A stretch of 64,000 bases of DNA, from contig JAGQDJ010000047.1 of NCBI GenBank assembly GCA_022885665.1, positions 348,261 through 412,260 of the forward strand, in the 5' to 3' direction. The notes beneath the pieces are model-generated. The model was given only the letters and a program-made list of their open reading frames with translations, did no database searches and was not told the origin of the DNA. Of the stretch, positions 11,877 through 22,716 are shown one piece after another. Source of the stretch: Triops longicaudatus. Taxonomy: Eukaryota; Arthropoda; Branchiopoda; Notostraca; Triopsidae. The first letter of the stretch is position 1; each line of letters starts with the position of its first letter. The translations under genes and the position numbers were made by a program.

Positions 11877-13252
11877 GAACATGAAGTCAATACAGCAAAG
11901 GGCGTCCCACGTTAAAACGTCTCGTTTTGTCATTTGTATTGGAGTAGTAGAACGTACAAAACCTTTTGAGTAATCCTTAGCAGGTATAATGATTCAATGG
12001 CAGTTCAAAAGAAGGAAACGGTGTCGAGTGTTGAATAGATTAAACGCAACTAGCGGTGCTAACAAAATTAACGAAAAGTAATTTAGAAGGCATGTTAAAC
12101 GTACTTATTCGCGAAATAAGGAAAAGATTTCGGTATTTGGTTATATCAATTTCGGTATCTTTTCCATCCAAACCTAACAAAACCTTATCTATTTTAAATC
12201 TATCGCAACAGCTGCTGCAGCGTTCAACCGAAGCGCGTAAGCACATCGTAGGAAAACTCATCTACAAGCTAGAACAGTTAATTTTGGCTTGGATAGTCTT
12301 GTCCCATGTTGAGTCCAGGAATGTTTCTTTTCCAATTCAGTGCAGTTTTTATCGGATTAGAAGCATTACTGAGAGTAGACAATCAAGGGGGTTTAAAACT
12401 CGACTATGATAGGCTACTGGCGATGAATAGAAAGCCACGAATTCAGGGTTGCCTGTTATGGCGCATTTTTTAAAAAAAAAAAAAAAACTCAATTTCCACG
12501 CGAAAGCTATTCGTTTTTCTCAGATTTAAAAATATAACTTAAAAAAATCTTCTTATGCGGCTCGCTTTAGTTGCAACGCAAGGCGAAAGTATAAAAAATC
12601 GTATTTTTGAGTAACAGACACCTTGAGGCTGGAAAATAAAATTATGGACAAAGCAAATGTGGACACATTAAAAATACACGCAAAATTGTTGAGTTGCGGT
12701 TGCCGTTTAGATTAACTAATCCTGTCTGTATGAACCGTGCTTTGGGTTTTAAACTCTATAAATAAATAACGAGTGACCCAAAAAAATGAACAAAACGGAT
12801 AGGTTCATATACTAAAACGGTATGGATAGTGGCATTATACATTGTTTCCCAAAAGGTTTTCGTGTGTGATGGCCATTCTATTTGGCGCACACAACCGGCA
12901 CGCTAGTTTAATATTTTAACCTTGTATATTTCCTGTAACTTTAAAAATTTGTAACGTTCCGGAAAAAGAAAAGTTAACCATCGCGAAAATAGTTTTAAAA
13001 TGTTGCAGAAAATCCATACTTTAAGAAACCCGCTTGCGGCAGTCAACAACAGGTAGTAGAGAGCGTCGTGGATAGGTGGATAGGTCGACTTTAAACAACA
13101 ATTCAACAATCTAGGAGAAAAACAATTAGTGAACACTCTTTCACTGGCCTGACAAAAAGTTTGTATTAGTTAGTATCCACTGCTATACATTATGTATGCA
13201 TTTTCAGTGTTTATTAAATGCCTACTTGTATGCATGCAGATATGTTCCCGTA
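11877..13252. other. Intergenic region between RpL35 and the SWT1-like gene
   Basis: Contains the RpL35 3' UTR and the upstream region of the SWT1-like gene. A 117-codon open frame lies at 12056-12409 on the plus strand and a shorter one opposite it, but neither resembles a family I know or has convincing splice context. A run of A occurs at about 12471-12487. Otherwise nothing is recognised. Confidence 0.55.
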
Positions 13253-16200
13253 ATGTCAACAAAGAACGAAGTAGCCGAATTGCTCCCTGTGAATTGGGTG
13301 AAAAGAAAGTCCAAGTCCAGACCTGGGTTTTTCTATTACTTTAATACAGAGACAGGGCTGAGTAGTTGGACACCACCTTCTCTGACACCCCAAGGTTCTC
13401 CTGAATATTTTGCTTCATCGCCCAATGGCACACGCGTTGGCTCAGAACGATGTAAACCGAAAAATCGAGAACTGGATCTAGGAGTAAAGAAAGGTGAATT
13501 CTTCAAGAAACAATGCGAGGATCCACCGTTAGCCAGTACCTTACAAATCCCAAAAAATGACGTCGCTGGAACCCCTGAATCAACGGAAACCGCATGTGTA
13601 AAATCAGATAGAACTTCAGGTTCGCTGCCTTCATTAGGTTTATATTCCTGTGTAGTCGTGGAAGAAAATGAAGCGATGGAATGGGAATTAACCGAAGCTT
13701 CTGCTGTGACAGCGGTAATTTTTTCGATAACTCCGTATAGTGAACCTGGAAGAATAAAAGTAATCTATCGTTTTACAGATGCAAGAGCTTCGGCAGCAAG
13801 CGAAACCTACGCATATGCGAATGGAATGCGATGGAGATTTCAATCTTTTCTCCTTGGCTAAGAATGCACATGGAGCAGAATTAAACATTATAGTCGATAC
13901 AAATGTGTTCCTAGCCAATTTACACTTTGTGACCTACCTGCTTGATGTCAACTTACCAGGTAATGTCAGTTAAATTAACATATTCGGTTTGTTAGCTCTC
14001 CTTTCGTTTGTTAGACTGGGGTCAGGCGCGCGTGATCATTCCGTGGGTTGTTTTACAAGAACTTGATTACTTAAAGACGAAAAAGAGAAGTAATAGTCGA
14101 CTTGAGCTAGCGGCTCACCAGGCTGGGGCTTTGATCCACAAATCCATGACCTGTAGACATCCATATCTTTCAAGTAAGTGTGACGATTTTTTTTTAAGAG
14201 TTCTTGAAATAATTTTTTCCCTTTCTATTTATTTGTTTGCTTCTTTCTCAGTCCAAACCGCTAGCGAAGCAAACGAGGCTCAAAGATTATTTTGTGCTGA
14301 GCAAGCAGATGATAAAATTTTACAGTGTGGACTCACTTTGTCGAAACAAGGGCGACACGTAGTAAGTATCGAAATAACATAAGTTCACGGCACGAAATCT
14401 GTTTTTTTTTTTTTTTTTTTTTTTCGTGTAGGTTCTACTTTCCAATGACCTGAACCTCTGCTCAAAAGCATTAGCACATTCGCTAAATGCATACACTTGG
14501 GAATCCCTTTTAGAAGGTATTCAATCCATGACAGCGAGCCTAGAACCCATTAGCGTCGCTAGCAGTGCCCGTGACAATACTGTCAAGTTGGCTGATCAAG
14601 AGTTTATCGAACAAATTCGCTCGAGTTTCAGAATAATTTTAACCAGGGTATAATAATGTAAGTAAAAATACAGGGTAATATTCATAAATGTCTGTGTAGT
14701 TGATAGAATTCGAGATGGAAGCGGCCTATGATGAACTGTGGCGGTCAATTGTCCTTATCAAACCGCCTTGGAACTTGGCAGACACCGTTTGTTGTTTAAA
14801 CAAGCATTGGATAGCGGTCTTCGGAATACTTTACCCGTCAAATTTCCGTGACAATGTTAACGCCTTAGAAATGTCATTACACAACTACAGAAGTAGAGTA
14901 TTCGTTTATATCATTCTTTTGAAATATCTAGAAACTTCTTAACATCTTTTCGTAAAACGGACCGAATTCTTTATGATTTTCAGGTTCCCTGGCGTCTTTC
15001 AAAGATGGCAAAGAGCTCTTCGATATTACTCTGCGTATACTGAAAACTGTTTATCAGAAGAGGAAACAATTCGCTGAGCTTGTAGAAAATGAGCTGCGGA
15101 ACGTTGAAGTATTACTGCACAGTTTTCATAGTAATTATTTCCTACGGTTTTTTTTTAGATTGCCTTTGACAAATGGGAACGTGCGAAAAGGAATGTTTGC
15201 ACGTATGTTTTGGAAAATAAGCAAAAAGCGCTAGATTTTTTCCAGTTCTTGTGGCATCAGATATTCCTCACGTGGTATTTTTCTTAATAAATTCGTTAAT
15301 AGAGCATTAACTGTTTTGTATTTTTTAAAAAATCAGCGCTGAGATACTGCACGCCTTAAAGCTTCCGAACAATTTGGAATATCATCCCGTCGGATCTCTT
15401 ACTGAAGCTCAAGCTCATAACTACCTTGTTAACCTGCGAAATGCCCTTTTAGTTCTCCATAAGGCAATGTCAAGGTTACCTACTTTTTTCTAGCTAAATT
15501 TGAATAATTTGAGGTTGTCTGACAGGTTTTTATTAAAAGTTGACCAAAGCTCAGCCCGTGAATTTTCACAGTCACTGTTCGCATGTGTGAATACCAGTGT
15601 CGTTGTCATGAATGGAAGCACATTGCCAGTCCAGGGTGTGAAGGAATTGACACATGCCTTATTAGCATTGGCGTCGGATGAAGATGGAAGGTAACATTTT
15701 CCCCTCTTTTATCTTGTATATAGAGTCGGGCAAATGCGGCTCTTTATGCCATTTTTTGCGCCTGAACTGGGTTAAAGCTACGTCATTAACGTGTAAATGA
15801 GATAGTTTCGCTACGTGGCACAAGTCTTATAGGCTGACTGTAATTTCGTGTGGGGTGATCACGGCAACTTCCAAGTTTTGTTCTTGCATCAACTTGTCTC
15901 GTTTCCAAGATACCCATTGCTGGGGAAAATGGGTCAAGATACTTGGGAGTCATTGTGAGGAGTCGTAAAGTGAAATTGGATGTGTAGCAACTTTTCCTAT
16001 TTGTCGTCCCTTCGACAGTTTGCGTAGCAAAAACTGCACCAGACTGTTAAGTCCCCAGTGTATTTCAACTTGCAGTCGCCAGCTTTGCAAAGCACATCCC
16101 AGCGTTTACTTCCACGCTACAAATTTTATGCAAATTAAGATCACCTTGGCCTAGATCCTGTTCGTGCAAATATACCACAACGAAGCACCTTTCTTTTTGC

Positions 16201-16643
16201 AAATTACAGCTTGCGTCGGCGTTAAGAGAAAAAATAAGTGCTGTAATAGCATTTCCTTTTCACATTCCGTTCTTTTGAGCCCCTGTAGCCGGAGCTTTTA
16301 CCGCGATATTAAGCTCGCAATCAACTTAAACTTTCAGTAATGCGCATTACGAAGCACAGTGGAACGTTTATTTCCTCGCGACAATTTGGTACCATTCAAG
16401 ATAACCTTGGCCTAGATTGAGATCGTGCAAATATGAGAAAACAGAGCATTGTTTTTGCAAGCTAGTGGTAAAGACTGTAGAAAGATAAAAAGGCCAAGAA
16501 AACAATGATTTTTTTCGTCACTCTTTTTGCCCGTCCATATCTTATGCGTTTCGTTTTTTTTTTCCAGAACTAAAATGGAAAACGGCCTCGGACAGCTTAA
16601 AGGATTCCATGATATACTCCCCGACCTTTCATCCACCTGCTAA
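13253..16643 (+). CDS. SWT1: SWT1-family RNA endoribonuclease (WW + PIN domains)
   Basis: In yeast, Swt1 is a PIN-domain endoribonuclease that acts in nuclear mRNP quality control at the pore; the function here is inferred by family. Exons: 13253-13714, 13779-13959, 14015-14173, 14252-14361, 14432-14647, 14700-14892, 14984-15108, 15159-15274, 15337-15474, 15526-15690 and 16568-16643. Phases join to about 646 residues. A WW domain lies near residues 10-42 (LPVNWVKRK, then FFYYFNTETGLSSWTPP). The PIN domain, about 189-335, has ELNIIVDTNVFLANL, IPWVVLQELDYLKTKK, EQADDKILQCGL and VVLLSNDLNLCSKALAH, so the acidic metal-binding residues are kept. A helical C-terminal region follows. I start at 13253 because a likely acceptor (gcatgcag) lies between it and the upstream ATG at 13196. 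The last exon is separated by an intron of about 880 nt and is the least certain part. Confidence 0.85.
14402..14424 (+). repeat. Poly(T) run just before a SWT1 exon
   Basis: Twenty-three T residues lie directly upstream of the acceptor cgtgtag for exon 14432-14647. They act as an extreme polypyrimidine tract and are prone to length variation or sequencing slippage. Confidence 0.9.
16088..16462. repeat. Diverged direct duplication inside the last SWT1 intron
   Basis: A segment at about 16088-16206 is repeated at about 16349-16462. Both contain an AAGCACA block, then CGTTTA, and share CCTTGGCCTAGAT followed by CGTGCAAATAT at the same spacing, then a T-rich stretch ending in TTTTTGCAA. The copies are about 260 bp apart and well diverged elsewhere. 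They match no RNA gene I recognise. Confidence 0.7.
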
Positions 16644-16769
16644 TGTTTTTATAGCGATTCTCGTGGTTACCTCTTAAGTCAATTTTTACAATGTTGAGAC
16701 AGAGCCATATTTCAAGTCTCGGAACTGTGATTAGATAAGCTACTATTGTTGAAAATCCCAAATATACGC

Positions 16770-16775
16770 AATAAA
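16770..16775 (+). terminator. PolyA signal of the SWT1-like gene
   Basis: AATAAA lies about 127 bases after the stop codon at 16643, a typical distance. It supports the proposed final exon. Confidence 0.6.
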
Positions 16776-17764
16776 AGAGCTTACTTTACTATAGAACTCG
16801 CTTATTTGTCTTCGCTACTTTAAGGTTGGTGGCAAGGGTTTTGTGACGTATACGTGAAGTCCTGTGTTCCGAAAAAACTGCTCTGGAAGTTTTGTATACT
16901 AATTATGTTTCTAGTACAACGAGCAGTAGCACAAGGGCAATAAAAATAGCATGTCTTCTTTCTACTGCGTTGAAAATGCAATGAAAAGATCTACGTAGTA
17001 GGCCTACATTACTTATAGAAAGTTGATAAGCTCCCTTAAATTTATAACTTCACCTGGTATACTAAATGTTATGTAGCATTCAGCAATTGTTGAGAAACTA
17101 CGGCGCTGATTGAGTCAATATTAAAATAAAAACTGACGCTAACCTCTGCCACCTTGTTTTGACACACTCGACACGTGGAATGGAGACGGAGTGACGAATT
17201 AGAAAAAAAGTATTTACATTAAACAAAGTTTTTTTGCAGTAACACGGAGTTGGGAAGGTAAACTTCACACAGTCACTCACAAGTGACGACTTTCGTGTTA
17301 GACGAACACGTCATGAAGACAAAAAATATATTATAATTAAATTCTTTCGGCGCATTTTAAACACGCTATCAAAAGAAATAATAATGATTTACTTTCCTAT
17401 ACTTGTATAAAATGAGACAAATCTTGCACAAACGACTGTAAGGTATATTATATTGTATATGTATATATACTGTATAGTATGTTGCTTTTGAAAAAAAAAT
17501 TAGTGCCAGAAGGAAATCTGTATCCATGTCAACCTACACGGTATTCAAGTATGGGCAAAGATGTCCATTATTATCTCGTACTCCAATTAACCGAATGATC
17601 GGAATATGCAAATTAAGCTATGGAAATTATTCTTCTCCGCGCGAGGATTCCGAATCTGTAAGAATTATTGCGCTAGCCCTTCAAATAAGGGAAAAAACTG
17701 AGCTTGAATACGAAATTATGCCCTGAGGGCGTCTCAAGAGCCCAAAATTTTGAAATCCCATAAG

Positions 17765-18020
17765 GAATAACATGGAAAAAAGTGCGATGCACGATGCCAG
17801 CATCATGCTTTCCGAGGTCTCGTTCACCCTTTCCTATCCCCTATCCTGCTTCCCGTGGTACTCTTGGCAATTCCTTTTTATTGGGATATACCAGGTACCA
17901 TAGAAAGCAGGACAGGGTATAGTCAGAGTTTTTTTTCTGAAAAACCAAACTTCAGACACGGGGAATTGAACCTACGACTTCACGATCTCAAGCCCAGGTC
18001 TTAGACCGCTCAGCCATAAC
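17765..18020 (-). mobile_element. tRNA-derived SINE-like element or tRNA pseudogene
   Basis: Read on the minus strand, a Pol III A box (TGGCTGAGCGG, 18016-18006) and B box (GGTTCAATTCC, 17972-17962) lie about 33 bases apart, as in a tRNA gene. The A box is Leu/Ser-like. The 7-base acceptor arms do not pair and the anticodon arm is poor, so this is not a working tRNA. Downstream comes an A-rich linker, then a body containing an imperfect 22-base inverted repeat (17917-17896 against 17860-17839, four mismatches). A tRNA head plus unrelated body is the SINE layout. Element ends are approximate. Confidence 0.6.
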
Positions 18021-18483
18021 ATTTGTATTTACATAGTCTCTAGTTGACATACAATTGCGACGTGTTGTATGTTACCTGTGCAACTTGTCACAGATGACAA
18101 CTAGTACTTTTCTTTGATTATTTATAGACTTCTTTCTGACAAGAAGTTTTTTCGAAATGAAATACTATACCTTATGGTCTTTCGGACAGGTTTCATTTAA
18201 TTTTATACAATTAAAGGAAAGTAAACCATTATTATTTATTTTGATGACGAGTACAATTAAAATGTGCCCAAAGTCGGTTCGTCGAGCTATTGACAAAGCA
18301 ACAGTGCTCCAGTTTTACGCTGTTTATTCCGCATTACTTTACAACGCCGCTGAGCAATTTGCCTGCCACCTTCACTGTGTTTTCTTGCGGTCTGATTTCG
18401 TTTTTTATAAATTTTTGTGCTGTTCTTAGAGACTTGAGCCAAGCCCATTTCAATGCGAAAGTCATTGTATCCAGAAAAAGTTG

Positions 18484-18496
18484 CCCCCCCCCCCCC
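18484..18496 (+). repeat. Poly(C) run
   Basis: Thirteen consecutive C residues in intergenic DNA. Confidence 0.95.
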
Positions 18497-19248
18497 GAAA
18501 AAAATTCCTGGCAAGAGTTTTCTCGGCACCTGAAACGAAAAATAAGGAGCGGAAATGTCCCGCAGTGACCCATCTCTCCTGTATTCATAAAATAGTTGAC
18601 GGAATTTCCCGTAATTCATCGTTAAAGGCAATGGCACGTAAAGATATTTTTTTAATAATCATGTATTCATGTATCCCGAATGGCTTCTTTCTCATATTAC
18701 ACCAGTTCACTTGCGTACGAACTACAGCCCACGCGCGTATTTTACGTAACAGGAGTTGCATGTATGCCTTGCAGAAACCTGCAGTTCACGTTTTAACAAT
18801 CTCAAAAAGTGAAAAGGGCGGGTAAAATAGTTTCGAGCTCTGTATGTCTTTGAGGAATGTATAGTGCTTTACACGTACTTTATAAATATAAAACAGGGAC
18901 TTAAAGAGCTTTAAAGACTGAACGCGCAGGGTTTTAAAGAGCTTGACGTAAGGTTTTAACAGGAGATTCTTGCAATATGCAAAGGTGAACTGATTGAGGA
19001 ATTCAAAAAATGCCACATAATGTAAGACTCACACAATAAATATCCCACTTCATGTATAAATCCTTTGACATATAAATAGTTTAAATTATCTTGACAAAAG
19101 CTACCTTTAACAAACGTTGACTCACTCTTCTGTGACTCGAACATTTTTACACAAGATCAGTAAAACTGGTTTACGCCCTTTCTCCCATATTCTATCACAG
19201 AACAAAATGAGTTTTTTCACCAAATAAATGGTAGGCAAATCCGCGCGT

Positions 19249-22200
19249 TTATCTGCTAATCGAATTGTCTTGGTATCGCTCCGGATGTGTTAATTCCAAA
19301 TAGAGGTCCGACTGCAAAAAACGCAAGTACGAGTCCCGTTCCATCAAAGCTTGTATCCGGCGCTGAGCAAGGTCGAATGCGTGTCGGTCCGTCGTTGAAT
19401 TCTGGAGATGATTTAGGGTCGCCAGCCTCGTATCGGGGTCCAGATTGACTTCCTTGGGGGCTTGCACTGCGACGAAGTCGTTATATATTTTCTGGCCTCG
19501 CATTTGGAGCTTCTGCGGACGACATTTCTTGTATTCCTCGCAAGCTAACCAAAACTCCACATTTTCGTCGCTAAATTCTCTCTGCAGGAATGCACGGAAA
19601 AGTGCTGCTCCGTCTAAAATAAAAGAACAAATACATCAATTTGTCATTCAAGTTTAGTGGTCCAATTTTAAATAAGTACAACATACAGACGAATAACACC
19701 TTCAAGGCCACAAGCTGTTACACGACAAAAACACTTCCATTTTTTTTCTCACAACAGCTCAGACCTTCAACGTGGATAGTACACACACGTTACTTCTCAA
19801 TGAATGGGGAATAGGGGCTTATTTCCTCAGATCGACTTCCACTTTCGAGTGTTCGAGCCCTTGGGAAGTCAGCAAAGCGCCTATCCGATTTACTTTTCTT
19901 TTCTAACGCTCACATGGAGTTGAATGGTGCCGACATTATGGAATAGCTGACGAGAAATCGAAAGTCATTCCTTCTCGTATATACCTTTTCAAAGTTAGGA
20001 AGCAAACAAGGATTGCACCACCTCTTTCGCAATAGCCCCACTTGATCGTAATACGTAGTACAACGGCGTAGCAAAGCGACCTTTCACGTTTTCTTTAATT
20101 ATAAATGGAATTAACTCGGGAGGGGATGGACACTCGAGTCGAAAGATACGAAGCTTGTTTACTCGACGCGCACCCTACCACCTTTGTCATGATATATTAG
20201 TGGTTATCGTTAACTTGTCCAAACTTTCAACTTCCTTTTTCTTTCGAGAGGACTTGGTGACCTCGAGTGGGTCCAGAAATGAATCTTTTATCAAAACAGT
20301 AAGTCAAGATCCACGGAGGACTACACATGTACGCTTTAAAAAGATGCTAATGAAACTGTACCCGGGTACCCGTTCTCATTGACCTCTGCTGCTATTTAGT
20401 TCCTAATGCCCCCAGCAAAGTCAGCTAAACAAGAGATAATTAGAAGATACTGACATGCGTATTCTACCTCACCGACTGTAAATGACGGCTAGAATCTACT
20501 ACGTATAGCGTTCCATTAAGAGTTTATGAAGAGCAACACGCGGCTTCCTAGATCGATGCCTTCATTTACAACAAATTACCTGACTGTACGGGTACGTTCA
20601 GTCAAGCCGGCCTTAATGTAATTGTGTAGGAATCTAGCGTTAGGTAAGATTAAGTTATTCACATATTCGCTACAAATTGCCAAACAATGTCACTCCAAAG
20701 GCGACATAGTGCTAGTGCGTAGAAGCCTGTACAAGGTTACATAATCTATGCATATTCTGGTGCTTGCACTACTACAATATGATCAACAAGGTGGGCGGAC
20801 TAGTACCACGCGAGAGAAAAATTCAACGTTGCCTGTAACCTCGATGAATCATTTAATATACTGGCGCACGCGGGAGAGCTTACAGCAAATTATGAATGAC
20901 ACATCTACGTACGTAGATGCACTACAATTTATTGCAGACCTCTTTATTTGTCAACAACCTACGATGTAGTTCAACATAAATGCCAAGTTGTTTGCTGCGC
21001 GTTGCCCCGCACCATAGGAAAAGTTACCGCTTTCGTGTTGTTCTGTAGTGTTGCAACTCCTCTACGATGCTGACGACCATCGCGAGGATTTCTACAACTT
21101 TCGTTCTCTGCGCGTTTGGGCGTAATAATCGAGCTTTATGCAAAGAATAACAATGAGTTTCAGAGTCACTGCGTTACCAGGAATAGCTACATCCCTGCTT
21201 TATATATCGATGCGGGGGAAGGATGTTGTGAGGAGGGTTCAAGGGATGCCAAGCGAGGTCAGGCAAAAACCGTTCTATTTTCTTCTACGACGATCCCTGT
21301 TTGCACAGACGGACAGCCTCCTCTCCACAGAGCACGTCAGCAATGACGTCAATGTTCTTTCAGGCGGGGGAATCTACTCATATCATTCGGGGACTTCTAT
21401 CATGCCATCTCACTGTGAATCCTTTCGCTCTTTAACTACAAATTAGAGGGTCGCTTTCTGAAATACTATCCCAGGACTTTCGACCTCGCCCTTCCCCCAA
21501 ACCAGCCCAGAAAGAAGAAACCTTGTGCTTGTTTTTGACTGTTTTTTAATCTAATCTTGCCTACAATTGATATTCATAACCGACGCTCATTTGACTATGA
21601 CATTGTTTCCCAAAAAAGCGAGTTTTTTGTTCAACTTTAATAAATGCAAGACTTTCCTGAGTGATTTTCTGAACATGGAAAACGTCTTTTTCTTTTATTT
21701 TACACGTCTACCTCATCTTGAATGTAGCGTGGTTCAAGCGCGTGACTTGGCTTCTTGACATAGGAACGGTATTACAGCCAATATTACAGCTGGGTTGTGT
21801 TACCTCCCCCCGTTTTCAATCCACGCTGTCAAGAGCCTAAAACGGAGCACATGCTAGTACACGTTGATTCTAGATTTTTACGCTACTAGATCTCAATTGC
21901 ACCTACGAAAATTTAAACTCACTCTCGCTTTTCTCCCCATATACTACGCCAGAGAGTACGTGAGTTGGCTTTGAGAGTTCGCTTTCCGGACAATAGTGAC
22001 GCAACGATGTAAGATAGCGCGTTACACGATAAATTGATGCGACGTTGTGATTTTGCAACAGGGTTTCCGGTAGGGATCAGATTAGCATATTCCGTTTCCT
22101 CAAAGCGTAGAATATTTGCGGTACCAGAACACGACACCACAAACGATAATTTAAATACTTCCATACCGGAATTGCAAAACTACGTTTATGACAAATTAAT

Positions 22201-22716
22201 GGAAATCTAAAAAGCTGTTCTCAGTTTTTAAAAGCTAGTTTCGCGCCAGAGTTGAAAGAATTTTACCCGAATCACGTTCATTAAGCAATGCTGTAAGTTC
22301 TTCGGAAATTGACATAATTTTGGAAGCCTATTTTGACAGTGGTTGAAAATAAACGTGTTGTAAAACATCTTTCGCACTACGTTTTGTTTTATAAGTCGAA
22401 TGAAACTAGTAGCCGTTTTCATGAGCTCCGGTATTTTCAACGTTAAGGCGATCAGAGCGAGGAACGAATGCATTGAAGCCAAATAGTCGCAAGAGCAGAC
22501 CTTAAATAAATTCTTGTGTTTTTACGTAACGCACAATCGAGACGGGTCACTACAATTGCACAGGTTAATATAGTTGCAGCAAACTTACATTTGGATGCCA
22601 TCAGATCCAGAAAGGATTGAGCCCATTTATGCGCTTCCTGAGGCTGAGGTCTGACAGACGAAAGATTTTCGGTACTTCGGCGTCGCAAAAATCCTAAACG
22701 CGATTTCACCTCGGAC
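19249..22716 (-). other. RGS-domain exons of the RGS3-like gene
   Basis: Exon 22716-22589 encodes SEVKSRLGFLRRRSTENLSS, the basic N-terminal helix of R4 RGS proteins, and then EAHKWAQSFLDLMASKY. Exon 19613-19249 continues GAALFRAFLQREFSDENVEF, LACEEYKKC, IYNDFVAVQAPKEVNLD, LAQRRIQALMERDSYLRFL and LYLELTH, and stops 12 residues later. The Glu-Asn pair of SDENVEFW and the Asn of EVNLD, which contact G-alpha in this family, are both kept. The domain therefore looks like an active GAP of the RGS3/4/8 type. The intron between the two exons is about 3 kb. Confidence 0.93.

Larger units (their letters stand above)
16644..19248. other. Convergent intergenic region, SWT1 to the RGS gene
   Basis: Both flanking genes end here. 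It holds the SWT1 polyA signal, an A/T dinucleotide-rich patch near 17445-17480, a SINE-like element (about 17765-18020) and a C13 run at 18484-18496. Open frames on both strands around 18290-18640 overlap one another and look like chance. No further gene was seen. Confidence 0.6.

Noticed and set aside
12056..12409. 117-codon plus-strand frame between RpL35 and SWT1
   Set aside because: No domain, no splice context and no similarity I recognise; an opposing frame covers the same bases, and the region fits chance in intergenic DNA.
17950..18020. Possible functional tRNA-Leu or tRNA-Ser on the minus strand
   Set aside because: A and B boxes are good, but the acceptor stem does not pair and the anticodon and T stems are poor; it is better explained as a SINE head or pseudogene.
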